Assembly: GCA_015488485.1 (NCBI GenBank)
Contig: WFNR01000109.1
Location: 1 to 38,616 of the forward strand
Source: Cyclobacteriaceae bacterium
Lineage (GTDB): Bacteria > Bacteroidota > Bacteroidia > Cytophagales > Cyclobacteriaceae
Length of the DNA stretch: 38,616 nt
Direction of reading: 5' to 3'
Numbering within the stretch: position 1 is the first letter of the stretch; the number at the start of each line of letters is the position of its first letter. A program made the translations under genes and the position numbers. Shown here one piece after another: positions 25,475-34,336 of the stretch. Below the pieces are notes generated by a model that was given only the letters and a program-made list of their open reading frames with translations, did no database searches and was not told the origin of the DNA.

Positions 25475-26239
25475 ATGGCAGAGCAACTGGAAGTAAAACA
25501 AAAAGGAGCGTTTTCCTATATCGATCAAGGGCAGGGGCGGGTAATGCTGCTGTTGCACGGCTTGTTTGGCGCCCTGAGTAACTGGGGGGCGGTGGTGGAG
25601 AAGTTTTCGAAAACGCACCGGGTTATTATTCCGCTTTTGCCTATTTATGAGATGCCCTTGCGTCAGGCCGGCATGGAGGGGCTCACCCGCTTTGTAGAGC
25701 AGTTTGTCGAAGAAATGGGCCTCAGCGATATGATTGTGATGGGCAACTCGCTGGGAGGCCATATCGGCCTGATGTACACGCTTAACAACCCCGATAAGGT
25801 AGGAGCGCTGGTACTTACCGGCTCATCAGGGCTGTTTGAAAATTCAATGGGTGGCTCGTATCCCAAAAGAGGCGACTACAACTACATAAAAGAGCGGGTA
25901 GGCTATACCTTTTACGACCCCAATACGGTTGGTGAAGAATATGTAAAAGAAATTTTTGAGACGCTGAAGAGTATTTCCAAGAGCATGCGTATTGTGGCCA
26001 TTGCCAAATCGGCCCAGCGCCACAATATGGCCAGGGAGATAGCCGATATCAAAGTGCCTACCTTGTTGATCTGGGGCCTGAACGATACCATTACCCCACC
26101 GGCCGTGGCACATGAGTTCAACAAACGCATCCCCAACAGCACTTTACGGTTTATCGATAAGTGTTGTCATGCTCCTATGATGGAGCGTCCACAGGAGTTT
26201 AATGAAATTCTGGAAGATTTTTTAACCTCACAATCATGA
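25475..26239 (+). CDS. alpha/beta hydrolase (MhpC-like)
   Basis: This 254-aa alpha/beta hydrolase has an LLHGLFGALSNW oxyanion region (residues ~26-37), the nucleophile elbow GNSLGG (Ser near 92), an acid in LLIWGLNDTITPP (~190-202), and a late His in KCCHAPMMERP (~230). The sequence resembles C-C hydrolases or esterases of the MhpC/BioH type, but the substrate is unknown. It lies 39 bp after the CvpA-like gene and overlaps the CBS gene by 4 bp (ATGA). Together with nadK this order recurs beside porG-uppS-bamA in Bacteroidota as far as I recall. Confidence 0.88.
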   Translation: MAEQLEVKQKGAFSYIDQGQGRVMLLLHGLFGALSNWGAVVEKFSKTHRVIIPLLPIYEMPLRQAGMEGLTRFVEQFVEEMGLSDMIVMGNSLGGHIGLMYTLNNPDKVGALVLTGSSGLFENSMGGSYPKRGDYNYIKERVGYTFYDPNTVGEEYVKEIFETLKSISKSMRIVAIAKSAQRHNMAREIADIKVPTLLIWGLNDTITPPAVAHEFNKRIPNSTLRFIDKCCHAPMMERPQEFNEILEDFLTSQS

Positions 26240-26901
26240 TAGCCAGGGAACTGATAAATGACATGATTCCGCCATTGAAGCCCACCGACCGGGCTGACCA
26301 GGCGCTGGCCTGGATGGAGGAGTTTCGCACACGTCATTTACCGGTAGTTGAGGACGGCCGGTTTTTAGGGTTGCTGGGCGAGGAGCAGATTCTTGAAGGC
26401 AATGACCGGCAGCGCCCGGTAAAAGAATTTGAGTTGTTGTGCAGTCACTGTTTTGTGCATGACTGGCAATATTTTTATGAGGTGCTTAAGCTGGCTGTTG
26501 ATAATCAGGTGGATCTGGTAGGGGTGGTAGATGAGCATGAGGAGTTTCTGGGGGTAATTACCGTTCAGGATACCATCATCGCCTTTGCCCAGACCACCCC
26601 GGTTCAGGCTGCCGGTAGCGTAATAGTACTGGCCATGGACAGCCGCGATTACTCCCTTACCGAAATCAGCCGGCTGGTGGAAGAAAACAATGCCCGTATA
26701 CTGAGCAGCTCTATCAAGCAGGATGCCGATGACCCGCACCGGATAAAGGTGGTGCTCAAGATCAACCGCGAGGATGTAAGTGCCATCCTGGCTACCCTCG
26801 AAAGATTTGGCTATAAAGTTATTTCGCGTTTTCAGGAAACGGAAGTTACCGACACCGACCGTGAGCGCATTGATGAGCTGTTGAAATATCTGGATATATA
26901 A
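26236..26901 (+). CDS. CBS-domain protein with C-terminal ACT-like domain
   Basis: The 221-aa cytoplasmic protein has two CBS motifs in the first ~125 residues (MIPPLKPTDRADQALAWMEE...HLPVVEDGRFLGLL and the later VDLVGVVDEHEEFLGVITVQD). CBS pairs bind adenine nucleotides and act as energy sensors. Residues ~130-205 (SVIVLAMDSRDYSLTEISRL...IKVVLKINREDV) look like an ACT domain. It has no enzyme domain, so a regulatory role is likely. The gene is sandwiched by a 4-bp overlap with the hydrolase and a 2-bp gap to NAD kinase. Confidence 0.88.
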   Translation: MIARELINDMIPPLKPTDRADQALAWMEEFRTRHLPVVEDGRFLGLLGEEQILEGNDRQRPVKEFELLCSHCFVHDWQYFYEVLKLAVDNQVDLVGVVDEHEEFLGVITVQDTIIAFAQTTPVQAAGSVIVLAMDSRDYSLTEISRLVEENNARILSSSIKQDADDPHRIKVVLKINREDVSAILATLERFGYKVISRFQETEVTDTDRERIDELLKYLDI

Positions 26902-26903
26902 CC

Positions 26904-27779
26904 ATGCGCCTGGCAGTACATGGCAAACCCTTTGAACAAGAACTGGCCGGCCGGGTTGCAGATCTTTTGGACGCTATGATGACAGGTGGTCATCAGGTGC
27001 TGATATCACAATCCTATAAACCTCATCTTGACAAGTATGGGCTGGCAGCCGACTTACCCACCTATCCCGATCGATTGCAGGCTGACCATCAGGTTGATTT
27101 TGTTTTTACCCTGGGCGGAGACGGCACCATACTGGATGCAGTAACCCATGTAGGGCCGTTGGAAATACCGATAGTTGGGGTCAACACCGGCCGGCTGGGC
27201 TTTCTGGCCACCATTGGGCTGGATGAAGCCCGCGAAGCCATTGATAAGGTGGCTGCCGGGCAATTTACTCCTGACAAACGTGTCTTATTGAGGCTTGAAA
27301 ACCATGACGACCTGTTTAACGGCACCCCATTTGCCCTGAACGACTTTACCATTCTGAAAAAAGACACCTCGTCCATGATTGTGGTGCATACCTATATAGA
27401 TGGCCACTTCCTGAACTCTTACTGGGCCGATGGCCTGATTGTGGCCACCCCTACTGGCTCTACCGGTTATTCACTGAGTTGTGGGGGGCCGCTGGTTCTG
27501 CCGCAATCGGGCAATTTTGTGCTTACCCCGGTAAGCCCGCACAACCTGAATGTACGTCCGTTGGTGCTGCGCGATGACAGCGAGCTTTCGTTTACCATTG
27601 ACGCCCGGGTGGAAAAAGTGCTTATTTCACTCGATTCACGCTCGGTTACGATACCGGCAGATACGGCATTAACGGTGAAAAAAGAGAAGTTTAAGGCGGT
27701 TTTGGTAAAGTTTGACGGCTATCATCCGTTTGAGACACTCAGACAAAAATTATATTGGGGACAGGATGTTAGAAATTAA
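26904..27779 (+). CDS. nadK: NAD kinase
   Basis: NadK phosphorylates NAD+ to NADP+. The 291-aa protein has the GGDGTILDA motif (catalytic Asp73), NTGRLGFLA (~94-102), the ALNDFTILK segment that contacts NAD, and TPTGSTGYSLSCGGP. These are all the conserved blocks of the PpnK family. The start ATG at 26904 gives the usual length. It is tightly linked to the CBS gene. After it a short gap contains a new promoter-like element for the PorG pair. Confidence 0.96.
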   Translation: MRLAVHGKPFEQELAGRVADLLDAMMTGGHQVLISQSYKPHLDKYGLAADLPTYPDRLQADHQVDFVFTLGGDGTILDAVTHVGPLEIPIVGVNTGRLGFLATIGLDEAREAIDKVAAGQFTPDKRVLLRLENHDDLFNGTPFALNDFTILKKDTSSMIVVHTYIDGHFLNSYWADGLIVATPTGSTGYSLSCGGPLVLPQSGNFVLTPVSPHNLNVRPLVLRDDSELSFTIDARVEKVLISLDSRSVTIPADTALTVKKEKFKAVLVKFDGYHPFETLRQKLYWGQDVRN

Positions 27780-27806
27780 AAAATTTTTATTGTTCTGTCA
27801 AATATT

Positions 27807-27814
27807 TACATTTG
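27807..27814 (+). promoter_or_regulatory. candidate -7 promoter element for the porG-like genes
   Basis: TACATTTG fits TAnnTTTG exactly, 27 bp after the nadK stop. It would start a transcript around 27821, which supports the ATG at 27839 as the translation start of the next gene. Confidence 0.5.
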
Positions 27815-27838
27815 TGGCTAATGCGAACTAAGAAGGGT

Positions 27839-28939
27839 ATGCGATTTATCAAAGTTTCTATCATCTTGTTGCTGGTGGCCATGCTGGTAGCCCCTGCCGA
27901 TGCCCAAATTAACCGTAGAAGAGTTAAGAAGAACAACCGGGCAATGGCCAAGTATCGGGGCAAGAAAAACCGCTTTACCAAGCAGAAGAGGTACTCCTAT
28001 CTGGCTTTTTCGGTAAATGCCAACAACTACCTGGGCGATATAGCCCCCAAGGCAAAATGGGGTAGTACCAAGCTGGCCTTTACCAGACCGGGCTTTAGTG
28101 CTACTTATGGCTATCGTTTCGGGCCGCGCTATTCGCTGCGGGGCTCGTTGTCGTGGGGGCGCCTGCAAAGTGACGATTATAAGGTAGCCGACCCCAATGG
28201 TGAGAGCTCAAAATACCGATATGTTCGTAATGCTAGTTTTCGCAATGATATCTGGGAACTGTCAGCAGTAGCGGTATTTGACTTGTTTAAAAACGAAGGC
28301 TCCTATCTGAGCCGGGTAAATATTACCCCCTATGCCCTTATCGGGGCGGCTGTGTTTCATCACAACCCCAAAGCGCGGGTGCCGGATCGCTATGTGCTGC
28401 CTGCCGACCCGACCGAGCAGTATGATTTTCCCGATGCCGGCAAATGGGTGGCCTTACGGCCGCTGGGCACCGAAGGGCAGTACTCCGACCTGCAGCCTAC
28501 CGATGCCAATTATGGTATTAAGCCCTACAGTCTCTGGCAGTTTGCCATACCTGTAGGTATAGGCGCCCGCTACCGCCTGGCCGATGCGCTTGATATTTCG
28601 TTCGATATATCGGTACGTTGGCTGTTTACCGATTACATTGATGATGTAAGCCGTAATTACGTGGACCTGGGTGTGCTGAACTCCGACCTGGCCCGGGCGA
28701 TGAGCGACCGTTCACGGCTGCCTACCTCGGCCAATGGTGAACCACGCGATATCAGTGGCCTGAGCACCTATATCTACACCGGCCGCGATGGTAAGCAGTA
28801 TGAGGTGATCAATGGCTATGGCCATGAATATCCGACAAATTACCGCGGTGGACGCAATGTCAATGACATTTATTACGTTACCAGTATCCGGATAGCCTAT
28901 ATAATAGGCGCCCGCTTCAGAAGACCGAAGTTCAGATAA
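27839..28939 (+). CDS. DUF6089/PorG-like outer-membrane beta-barrel protein (upstream paralogue)
   Basis: The 366-aa protein has a signal peptide (MRFIKVSIILLLVAMLVAPADAQ in parts, cleaved after AQ) and then a very basic stretch (~24-55). A beta-barrel follows (repeated aromatic-ended strands such as YSYLAFSVNANNYLGD, FSATYGYRFGP and FAIPVGIGARYRL; C-terminal RIAYIIGARF). The pattern AFSVNANNYLGDIAP and FDISVRWLFTDYIDDV matches the DUF6089 family that includes T9SS PorG. Compared with the next gene it is longer and carries extra loops (~190-220 and ~290-345). I chose the ATG at 27839 because of the promoter element and signal peptide; ATG 27821 and TTG 27812 are alternatives. It lies 10 bp before the next gene. 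Confidence 0.8.
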   Translation: MRFIKVSIILLLVAMLVAPADAQINRRRVKKNNRAMAKYRGKKNRFTKQKRYSYLAFSVNANNYLGDIAPKAKWGSTKLAFTRPGFSATYGYRFGPRYSLRGSLSWGRLQSDDYKVADPNGESSKYRYVRNASFRNDIWELSAVAVFDLFKNEGSYLSRVNITPYALIGAAVFHHNPKARVPDRYVLPADPTEQYDFPDAGKWVALRPLGTEGQYSDLQPTDANYGIKPYSLWQFAIPVGIGARYRLADALDISFDISVRWLFTDYIDDVSRNYVDLGVLNSDLARAMSDRSRLPTSANGEPRDISGLSTYIYTGRDGKQYEVINGYGHEYPTNYRGGRNVNDIYYVTSIRIAYIIGARFRRPKFR

Positions 28940-28949
28940 ACCTGCTTTG

Positions 28950-29663
28950 ATGAAACTTTTCTCCCCGGCCACATTACTACTTATTGTAGGGGTCGTGCTG
29001 TTGACTGGCGGCCGCGCCCGGGGGCAGAAGAATGAAATTGGCGGCTCGCTGGGTACGGTTTTTTATACCGGGGATATGGCCCGCACCTGGGTGCCGGCCA
29101 ACACCGGTGTGGCAGGAATGATTTTTCTGCGCACCTTTATCAACGATCATCTAAGCCTGCGGGCAGCTTATATGGGGGGCAATCTGAAAGGCAGTGATAC
29201 GGCCAAACCGGTGGATGCCTTTGCCGTGGCCCGGGCAGCCTCATTCAGCTATTTTGTTTCGGAGTTTACCGGTAGCTTCGAATATTATTTTCTTGACTTC
29301 CGTAGTAAGCGAACGCGGTTGAAATTCTCCCCTTACTTTCATGGCGGGCTGGGTATTTTTGCCATGATAGGTGTTAAGGAACGCACCACCACCTATAGTA
29401 CCGTGCAGGTGGCCGTACCACTGGGGGTTGGTATTACCTACCGCCCCAACAAACTGTGGTCGGTAGGCTTGGAGTTCGGCACCCGGGTGTTGTTTTTCGA
29501 CTACCTGGATAATGTGTCGGAGGGCGATGTGTTTAATAAAAACTACCAATACGGCAACAAATACGACAACGACAACTATCATTACTTCGGTATCACGCTG
29601 AGCCGTACACTCTACAAAATCTATTGCCCTACCTTGCCGCTGCAAAAGGGCTATCGCAGGTAA
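28950..29663 (+). CDS. porG: PorG-like T9SS outer-membrane protein (DUF6089)
   Basis: This 237-aa secreted beta-barrel has a signal peptide (residues ~1-26, ending ARGQ). Its first strand after the signal is EIGGSLGTVFYTGDM, a hallmark of DUF6089/PorG. Later strands include SFEYYFLDF, FSPYFHGGLGIF, VPLGVGITYRP and FGTRVLFFDYLDNVS. PorG is an outer-membrane component of the type IX secretion system that associates with the PorK-PorN ring. In Porphyromonas gingivalis the porG gene also sits just before uppS, bamA and ompH genes, the same order as here. That synteny makes this the likelier functional PorG of the two tandem copies. The ATG at 28950 is preferred to the TTG just before it. Confidence 0.85.
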   Translation: MKLFSPATLLLIVGVVLLTGGRARGQKNEIGGSLGTVFYTGDMARTWVPANTGVAGMIFLRTFINDHLSLRAAYMGGNLKGSDTAKPVDAFAVARAASFSYFVSEFTGSFEYYFLDFRSKRTRLKFSPYFHGGLGIFAMIGVKERTTTYSTVQVAVPLGVGITYRPNKLWSVGLEFGTRVLFFDYLDNVSEGDVFNKNYQYGNKYDNDNYHYFGITLSRTLYKIYCPTLPLQKGYRR

Positions 29664-29703
29664 TAATACTTGGCATTTGCACATATTTTCTCCAAAATTC
29701 AAA

Positions 29704-29711
29704 TACTTTTG
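29704..29711 (+). promoter_or_regulatory. candidate -7 promoter element upstream of uppS
   Basis: TACTTTTG matches TAnnTTTG, 26 bp before the uppS ATG at 29738. A TTTG at 29676-29679 lies 24 bp upstream, slightly longer than the usual spacing. Confidence 0.4.
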
Positions 29712-29737
29712 CAGACCGATTGCAGGCCGGAGTGCGC

Positions 29738-30469
29738 ATGTTGCAAGTTGACAGTACATATATCATACCCAGACATATAGCCGTTATCATGGATGGCAAT
29801 GGTCGTTGGGCAAAAAAAAGAGGGGCGGCCCGCATATTCGGTCATCGTAGTGCTACCAAGTCGGTGCGTGAGGTTACCGAAGGCTGTGCCGAAATAGGCG
29901 TTGAATACCTGACACTCTATGCTTTTTCTACCGAAAACTGGGCCCGGCCCAAGGAGGAAGTAGATGCCCTGATGGAACTTCTGGTGTCGTCATTGCGTAA
30001 TGAACTGGAAACCCTGATGAAAAACAACGTGCGCTTGAATGCAATAGGAGATATTGATGGCTTGCCGGTAAATTGTGCCAAAGAACTAAAGGAGACAATC
30101 CAACTAACTTCGGCCAATACGGGTCTAATGCTTACTCTGGCGCTGAATTACAGCGGCCATTGGGATATCTTACAGGCGGTAAAAAAATATGTAGAAGCTG
30201 TGCAGGCAGGTAAAGAAGATCCGGAAATGCTGGATGAAGAGGTGTTTGCCAATTATTTGGTAACCAAGGATATGCCCGACCCAGAGCTGATGATCCGTAC
30301 CAGTGGTGAACTGCGCATCAGTAATTTTTTGCTTTGGCAACTGGCCTATACCGAGCTTTACTTTACCAATGTACTATGGCCCGATTTCCGTAAAAGGCAC
30401 CTGAAAGCAGCGCTCGATTCTTTTCAAAAACGCGAACGCAGGTTCGGTAAAATCAGTGAACAGATTTAA
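29738..30469 (+). CDS. uppS: isoprenyl transferase (undecaprenyl diphosphate synthase)
   Basis: This cis-prenyltransferase (243 aa) makes undecaprenyl diphosphate, the lipid carrier for peptidoglycan and surface glycans. It shows the catalytic IMDGNGRWAKKRG (Asp at ~19), FGHRSATKSVREV, LYAFSTENWARP and LTLALNYSGHWD. The C-terminal IRTSGELRISNFLLWQ precedes ELYFTNVLWPDF. The frame is open upstream to 29624, but the ATG at 29738 (MLQVDSTYI...) is where the family homology starts. It lies 3 bp from bamA. Confidence 0.96.
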   Translation: MLQVDSTYIIPRHIAVIMDGNGRWAKKRGAARIFGHRSATKSVREVTEGCAEIGVEYLTLYAFSTENWARPKEEVDALMELLVSSLRNELETLMKNNVRLNAIGDIDGLPVNCAKELKETIQLTSANTGLMLTLALNYSGHWDILQAVKKYVEAVQAGKEDPEMLDEEVFANYLVTKDMPDPELMIRTSGELRISNFLLWQLAYTELYFTNVLWPDFRKRHLKAALDSFQKRERRFGKISEQI

Positions 30470-30472
30470 ACT

Positions 30473-33103
30473 ATGAAGCACCTGGCAGTACTCACATTCG
30501 CGTTGATTGGGCTATGGGGAGGACGTCTTATGGCACAAAATACCGATGCCATTCAGTATGCCCGGCCCATTGAGTATGAGATAGGCGGCATTGAGGTTAA
30601 AGGCACCCGTTATCTGGATCCCAATTCGCTCATTTCCCTTACCGGCCTCAAAGTAGGCGATCGAATTAAAGTACCGGGTGAGAGCATTAGCATGGCTATA
30701 AAAAAACTGTGGAAACACGGACTGGTGACCAATGTGGTGATTCGCCAGCAGAAAATCGAGAATGGCAAGATTTACTTGCTCATTGAGCTCACCGAACGAC
30801 CACGCATGTCTAAGTTTCAGTTTTCCGGTATCAACAAAACCCAGAAAACCGACCTGTCGGAGTCGCTTACCTTGTACCGCGGCAAAGTACTGACGGATGC
30901 TATTTTGAAAAATACTGAAAATACGGTCAAAAAATATTTTATTGAAAAGGGCTTTCTGAACTGTGAGGTAAAAACCAAGCAGGTGCCCGATACTACCTTG
31001 CGCAACCATGTAATACTGCACATAGATGTTGATAAAAAGGCCAAGGTAAAGATCGACCGGATCAATATTTATGGTGCTGATCTGGTGTCGGCTCAGAAGA
31101 TGAAAGCCAAAATGAAAAACACCAAAGAGCGCCTGCGTTTTTCATTATTTAGCGATATTCTTTATCGTGTTTTTCATTTGAACCTCAAGTCATTCTTTAC
31201 CGAGAAAAAAGATATGAGCAATGGCGTGTTTACCGATTATCTGGCGCGCCATGTCAATCTGAATATCTTTAAGCCTTCTAAATTTATTGCTGCCGACTTT
31301 AAGGAAGACAAGGCCAGTTTGATCTCCTACCTCAACTCCAAGGGCTACCGCGATGCTATCATTTTATCCGACTCGGTGTATGCCACCGGCCCCGGCACAG
31401 TGAGTATTGACATCAATGTGGATGAGGGGCGCAAGTATTATTTCCGCAATATCACCTGGACAGGCAATTATGTCTACAGCGATGAGCAGTTGGCGCGTAT
31501 TCTGGGCATTAAAAAAGGCGATGTGTACGATAAGGAAGAGCTTGACACGCGGCTGACCATGAACCCGAAAGGCGATGACATTACCGGGCTGTACATGGAC
31601 AACGGCTACCTGTTCTTCAACATCAGGCCTGTTGAGGTGGCCATTGATGGCGACTCCATTGATATAGAAATGCGTGTTTACGAGGGCGCCCAGGCTACCA
31701 TCAACAAGGTTATTATATCGGGTAACGACCGCACCAACGAGCACGTAATCAGGCGGGAATTGCGCACCTTACCCGGCCAGAAATTCAGTCGTTCGAATAT
31801 TATACGCGATCAGCAGCAACTGGCCCAGATGGGTTATTTCGATCCCGAACAAATGGAAATCAATCCCATCCCCAATCCGGTAGACAATACAGTGGATATT
31901 GAGTACAAGGTAGTGGAGAAGCCCAGTGATCAGATCGAGCTTTCTGGCGGCTGGGGCGGTTTTTATGGTTTTGTGGGTACGGTTGGTCTTACGTTCAGCA
32001 ATTTCTCTTTGCGAAATATTCCACATTTTGACAAGTGGCGACCTCTGCCGGTAGGGGATGGCCAGCGTTTGTCGATACGGGCACAAGCTAATGGCCGGCA
32101 GTTCCAGAGCTATACTTTCATGTTTTCCGAGCCCTGGCTGGGGGGCAAAAAGCCCACATCGTTTACTTTTAGCCTGAACAGCTCCATTCAAAACAACGAT
32201 ATACGTTTTCAACCAGCCGGTTCCTTTAGGGTACATTCGGCCACGGTAGCCATTGGCAAACGCCTTACCTGGCCCGACAACTATTTTACCCTTAGTACCT
32301 CGCTTACTTATAAGCTTTATCAACTACGTGACTATTTATACGGGCGAAATACACTGCGCTTTACTACCGGTGATGCCAATACCGTATTGCTCACTTTTCA
32401 GTTGGCACGCAATAGTGTGGACAATCCCTATTATCCGACCAATGGCTCCAATGTATCATTTACGGCCAGCTTTACCCCGCCATTTTCCAAATGGAGAGAC
32501 ATTAATTACGAAACAGCAGCTCCTGCCGAAAAGTACAAGTGGGTTGAGTATACCAAATACATGGTTGACCTGAAACACTATGTGGCGCTTGTGGGCAAGC
32601 TCGTATTAGCCACCAATGCCCATTTCGGCTTTATGTCCACCTACTCTCCCAAAACACTTGAAGTAGGGCCATTTGAGCGCTTCCAGGTGGGCGGTGACGG
32701 GTTGGCCGGACAGAACTTTATATTAGGTACAGACATTATCGGATTACGAGGATACCGAAACCTTAGTATTATGCCCGAAGAACAATATAGCCCTCTGTAC
32801 AATGGGTTTGAGGGCGGTACAATATTCACCAAATATGCTATGGAATTGCGTTACCCGATTAGTACTGCTGCCGCTGCTACTATTTATTTATTTGTTTTTG
32901 GTGAGGCCGGTAATAACTGGGACAATTACAGCCGCTTCAATCCGTTTAACGTATATAAATCGGCCGGTTTCGGGGTACGACTATTTATGCCTGCCTTTGG
33001 CCTGATAGGCCTTAACTGGGGCTATGGTTTTGATACTTTGCCAGATGAGACTTCTCCTTCAGGTTTGCAATTCCATTTCACAATCGGCCAGCAAATACGT
33101 TAA
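30473..33103 (+). CDS. bamA: outer-membrane protein assembly factor BamA (Omp85)
   Basis: BamA inserts beta-barrel proteins into the outer membrane. The 876-aa protein has a signal peptide (residues 1-21, ending LMAQ) and five POTRA-type repeats over about 35-480 (for example YEIGGIEVKGTRYLDPNSL, KVKIDRINIYGADLVSAQK, ATINKVIISGNDRTNEHVI). A C-terminal 16-strand barrel carries the Omp85 signature GLRGYRNLSI (the VRGY/F-type motif). The protein ends in FHFTIGQQIR. POTRA3 is longer than in E. coli, with an insert near SLFSDILYRVF, a common feature of Bacteroidota BamA. It is flanked tightly by uppS and skp genes, as in P. gingivalis. Confidence 0.96.
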   Translation: MKHLAVLTFALIGLWGGRLMAQNTDAIQYARPIEYEIGGIEVKGTRYLDPNSLISLTGLKVGDRIKVPGESISMAIKKLWKHGLVTNVVIRQQKIENGKIYLLIELTERPRMSKFQFSGINKTQKTDLSESLTLYRGKVLTDAILKNTENTVKKYFIEKGFLNCEVKTKQVPDTTLRNHVILHIDVDKKAKVKIDRINIYGADLVSAQKMKAKMKNTKERLRFSLFSDILYRVFHLNLKSFFTEKKDMSNGVFTDYLARHVNLNIFKPSKFIAADFKEDKASLISYLNSKGYRDAIILSDSVYATGPGTVSIDINVDEGRKYYFRNITWTGNYVYSDEQLARILGIKKGDVYDKEELDTRLTMNPKGDDITGLYMDNGYLFFNIRPVEVAIDGDSIDIEMRVYEGAQATINKVIISGNDRTNEHVIRRELRTLPGQKFSRSNIIRDQQQLAQMGYFDPEQMEINPIPNPVDNTVDIEYKVVEKPSDQIELSGGWGGFYGFVGTVGLTFSNFSLRNIPHFDKWRPLPVGDGQRLSIRAQANGRQFQSYTFMFSEPWLGGKKPTSFTFSLNSSIQNNDIRFQPAGSFRVHSATVAIGKRLTWPDNYFTLSTSLTYKLYQLRDYLYGRNTLRFTTGDANTVLLTFQLARNSVDNPYYPTNGSNVSFTASFTPPFSKWRDINYETAAPAEKYKWVEYTKYMVDLKHYVALVGKLVLATNAHFGFMSTYSPKTLEVGPFERFQVGGDGLAGQNFILGTDIIGLRGYRNLSIMPEEQYSPLYNGFEGGTIFTKYAMELRYPISTAAAATIYLFVFGEAGNNWDNYSRFNPFNVYKSAGFGVRLFMPAFGLIGLNWGYGFDTLPDETSPSGLQFHFTIGQQIR

Positions 33104-33105
33104 AA

Positions 33106-33672
33106 ATGAGAAGGTTAAAATTATTTTACAGGGCTTGGTCGGCTGTTTTTGTTTTTTTGGCAATATGTTTGTGGTATAATCCGGTAGCGGCACAGAAGTT
33201 TGGTTATGTCAACACCAATTTTATTCTGAGCAAAATGCCGGAATATGCCGAAGCCCAGGCCGAGATAGAAAAGCTATCGAAAGCCTGGCAGGAAGAAATA
33301 AAAAGCATGCAACAACAGATATTGGATATGCATGCCGAATTGAAGGCCGAAGAGGTTTTGCTCACTCCCGAAATGAAAGAAGAGCGGCTAAAAGCCATCC
33401 AAAAGAAGGAAGAGCAACTGAAAGAATATCAGGCCAAGGTGTTTGGTTTCGAAGGTCTTTTCTTCCTCAAGAAAAAAGAATTGATGAAGCCGGTACAGGA
33501 TAAGGTGTACGATGCCGTAGAAAAGGTAGCACGTAAGCACCATCTGGCGGTGATTTTTGATAAGTCGGGTGAGCTGGTGATGATATACACCGACCCGGTG
33601 CATGATTATACCGACTATGTGCTGGAAGAGCTGGGTCTGGGAGATCCGGTAGATGTATTGGATAATAATTAA
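33106..33672 (+). CDS. skp: OmpH/Skp-family periplasmic chaperone (copy 1)
   Basis: This 188-aa chaperone keeps unfolded outer-membrane proteins soluble on their way to BamA. A signal peptide (residues 1-30, ending VAAQ) is followed by the Skp start KFGYVNTNFILSKMPEYAEA. A long coiled-coil arm (~45-125, rich in Glu/Lys/Gln) follows. The C-terminal strand region is HHLAVIFDKSGELVMIYTDP. The protein ends in an acidic tail (GDPVDVLDNN) not seen in copy 2. It starts 2 bp after bamA, so the two are translationally linked. Confidence 0.93.
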   Translation: MRRLKLFYRAWSAVFVFLAICLWYNPVAAQKFGYVNTNFILSKMPEYAEAQAEIEKLSKAWQEEIKSMQQQILDMHAELKAEEVLLTPEMKEERLKAIQKKEEQLKEYQAKVFGFEGLFFLKKKELMKPVQDKVYDAVEKVARKHHLAVIFDKSGELVMIYTDPVHDYTDYVLEELGLGDPVDVLDNN

Positions 33673-33703
33673 TAGTTTGAATTTTAATAAACCTGTAAGC
33701 ATA

Positions 33704-34264
33704 ATGAAAATGAGAAGCAAATTGATGGCCCTGGTGGCCTTAGCCTTGTTGGTAGCCGGGCAGGCGCTGGCACAGGAACAAAAACCACAAAAAATAGGTA
33801 CTCTGAATATGGATTATGTACTGGCTATGATGCCTGAAATAAAATCCATTCAGTCGTCTTTGTCAACCCTGCAAACCCAACTGCAAAAGCAGGGCGAAGC
33901 CAAGCAGAAGCAATATCAGCAATTGGTGGTAAAATATCAGACCGAAGGCCCCACCATGACCTTGGCCGATCGCCAACAACTGGAGCGCGATATTGCCGCT
34001 CTGGAAGAAGAGCTTAATCAGTTTACCACTACGGCCCAGGAGAAACTAAGTGCCAAGCAAGCCGAGTTAATGGGCCCGATAAACGAGCGCGTACAAGAAG
34101 CATTGAAAGCGATTGTAGCCGAAGAAGGCTATACCCACATTTTTAATATTGGCGTGCCGCAGGCCGGCCTGGAAATACTCTTTTACATAGACCCGGCTTA
34201 TGATGTGTCCAACCTCGTTTTGAAAAAAATGGGCATTGAGCCTCCGGCCGATTCGCAGAATTAA
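33704..34264 (+). CDS. skp: OmpH/Skp-family periplasmic chaperone (copy 2)
   Basis: This 186-aa paralogue of the preceding gene has a signal peptide (residues 1-24, MKMRSKLMALVALALLVAGQ in part, cleaved after LAQ) and the Skp opening KIGTLNMDYVLAMMPEIKSI. A glutamine-rich coiled coil (~45-120) precedes the C-terminal YTHIFNIGVPQAGLEILFYIDPAYD block. Tandem OmpH genes after bamA are usual in Bacteroidota (two also in P. gingivalis). I chose the ATG at 33704, 31 bp after copy 1, because the signal peptide begins there. A strong terminator ends the unit. Confidence 0.93.
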   Translation: MKMRSKLMALVALALLVAGQALAQEQKPQKIGTLNMDYVLAMMPEIKSIQSSLSTLQTQLQKQGEAKQKQYQQLVVKYQTEGPTMTLADRQQLERDIAALEEELNQFTTTAQEKLSAKQAELMGPINERVQEALKAIVAEEGYTHIFNIGVPQAGLEILFYIDPAYDVSNLVLKKMGIEPPADSQN

Positions 34265-34280
34265 ACACTTGACTAAGTAC

Positions 34281-34308
34281 AAAAAGCCGCTGCTATGCGG
34301 CTTTTTTT
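34281..34308 (+). terminator. rho-independent terminator of the bamA-skp unit
   Basis: AAAAAGCCGC/GCGGCTTTTT, a 10-bp stem with a 6-nt loop, runs into two more T. It begins 16 bp after the second skp stop. Confidence 0.9.
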
Positions 34309-34336
34309 GTAATGGGGGTTGCCGTAGCTTTACAGT

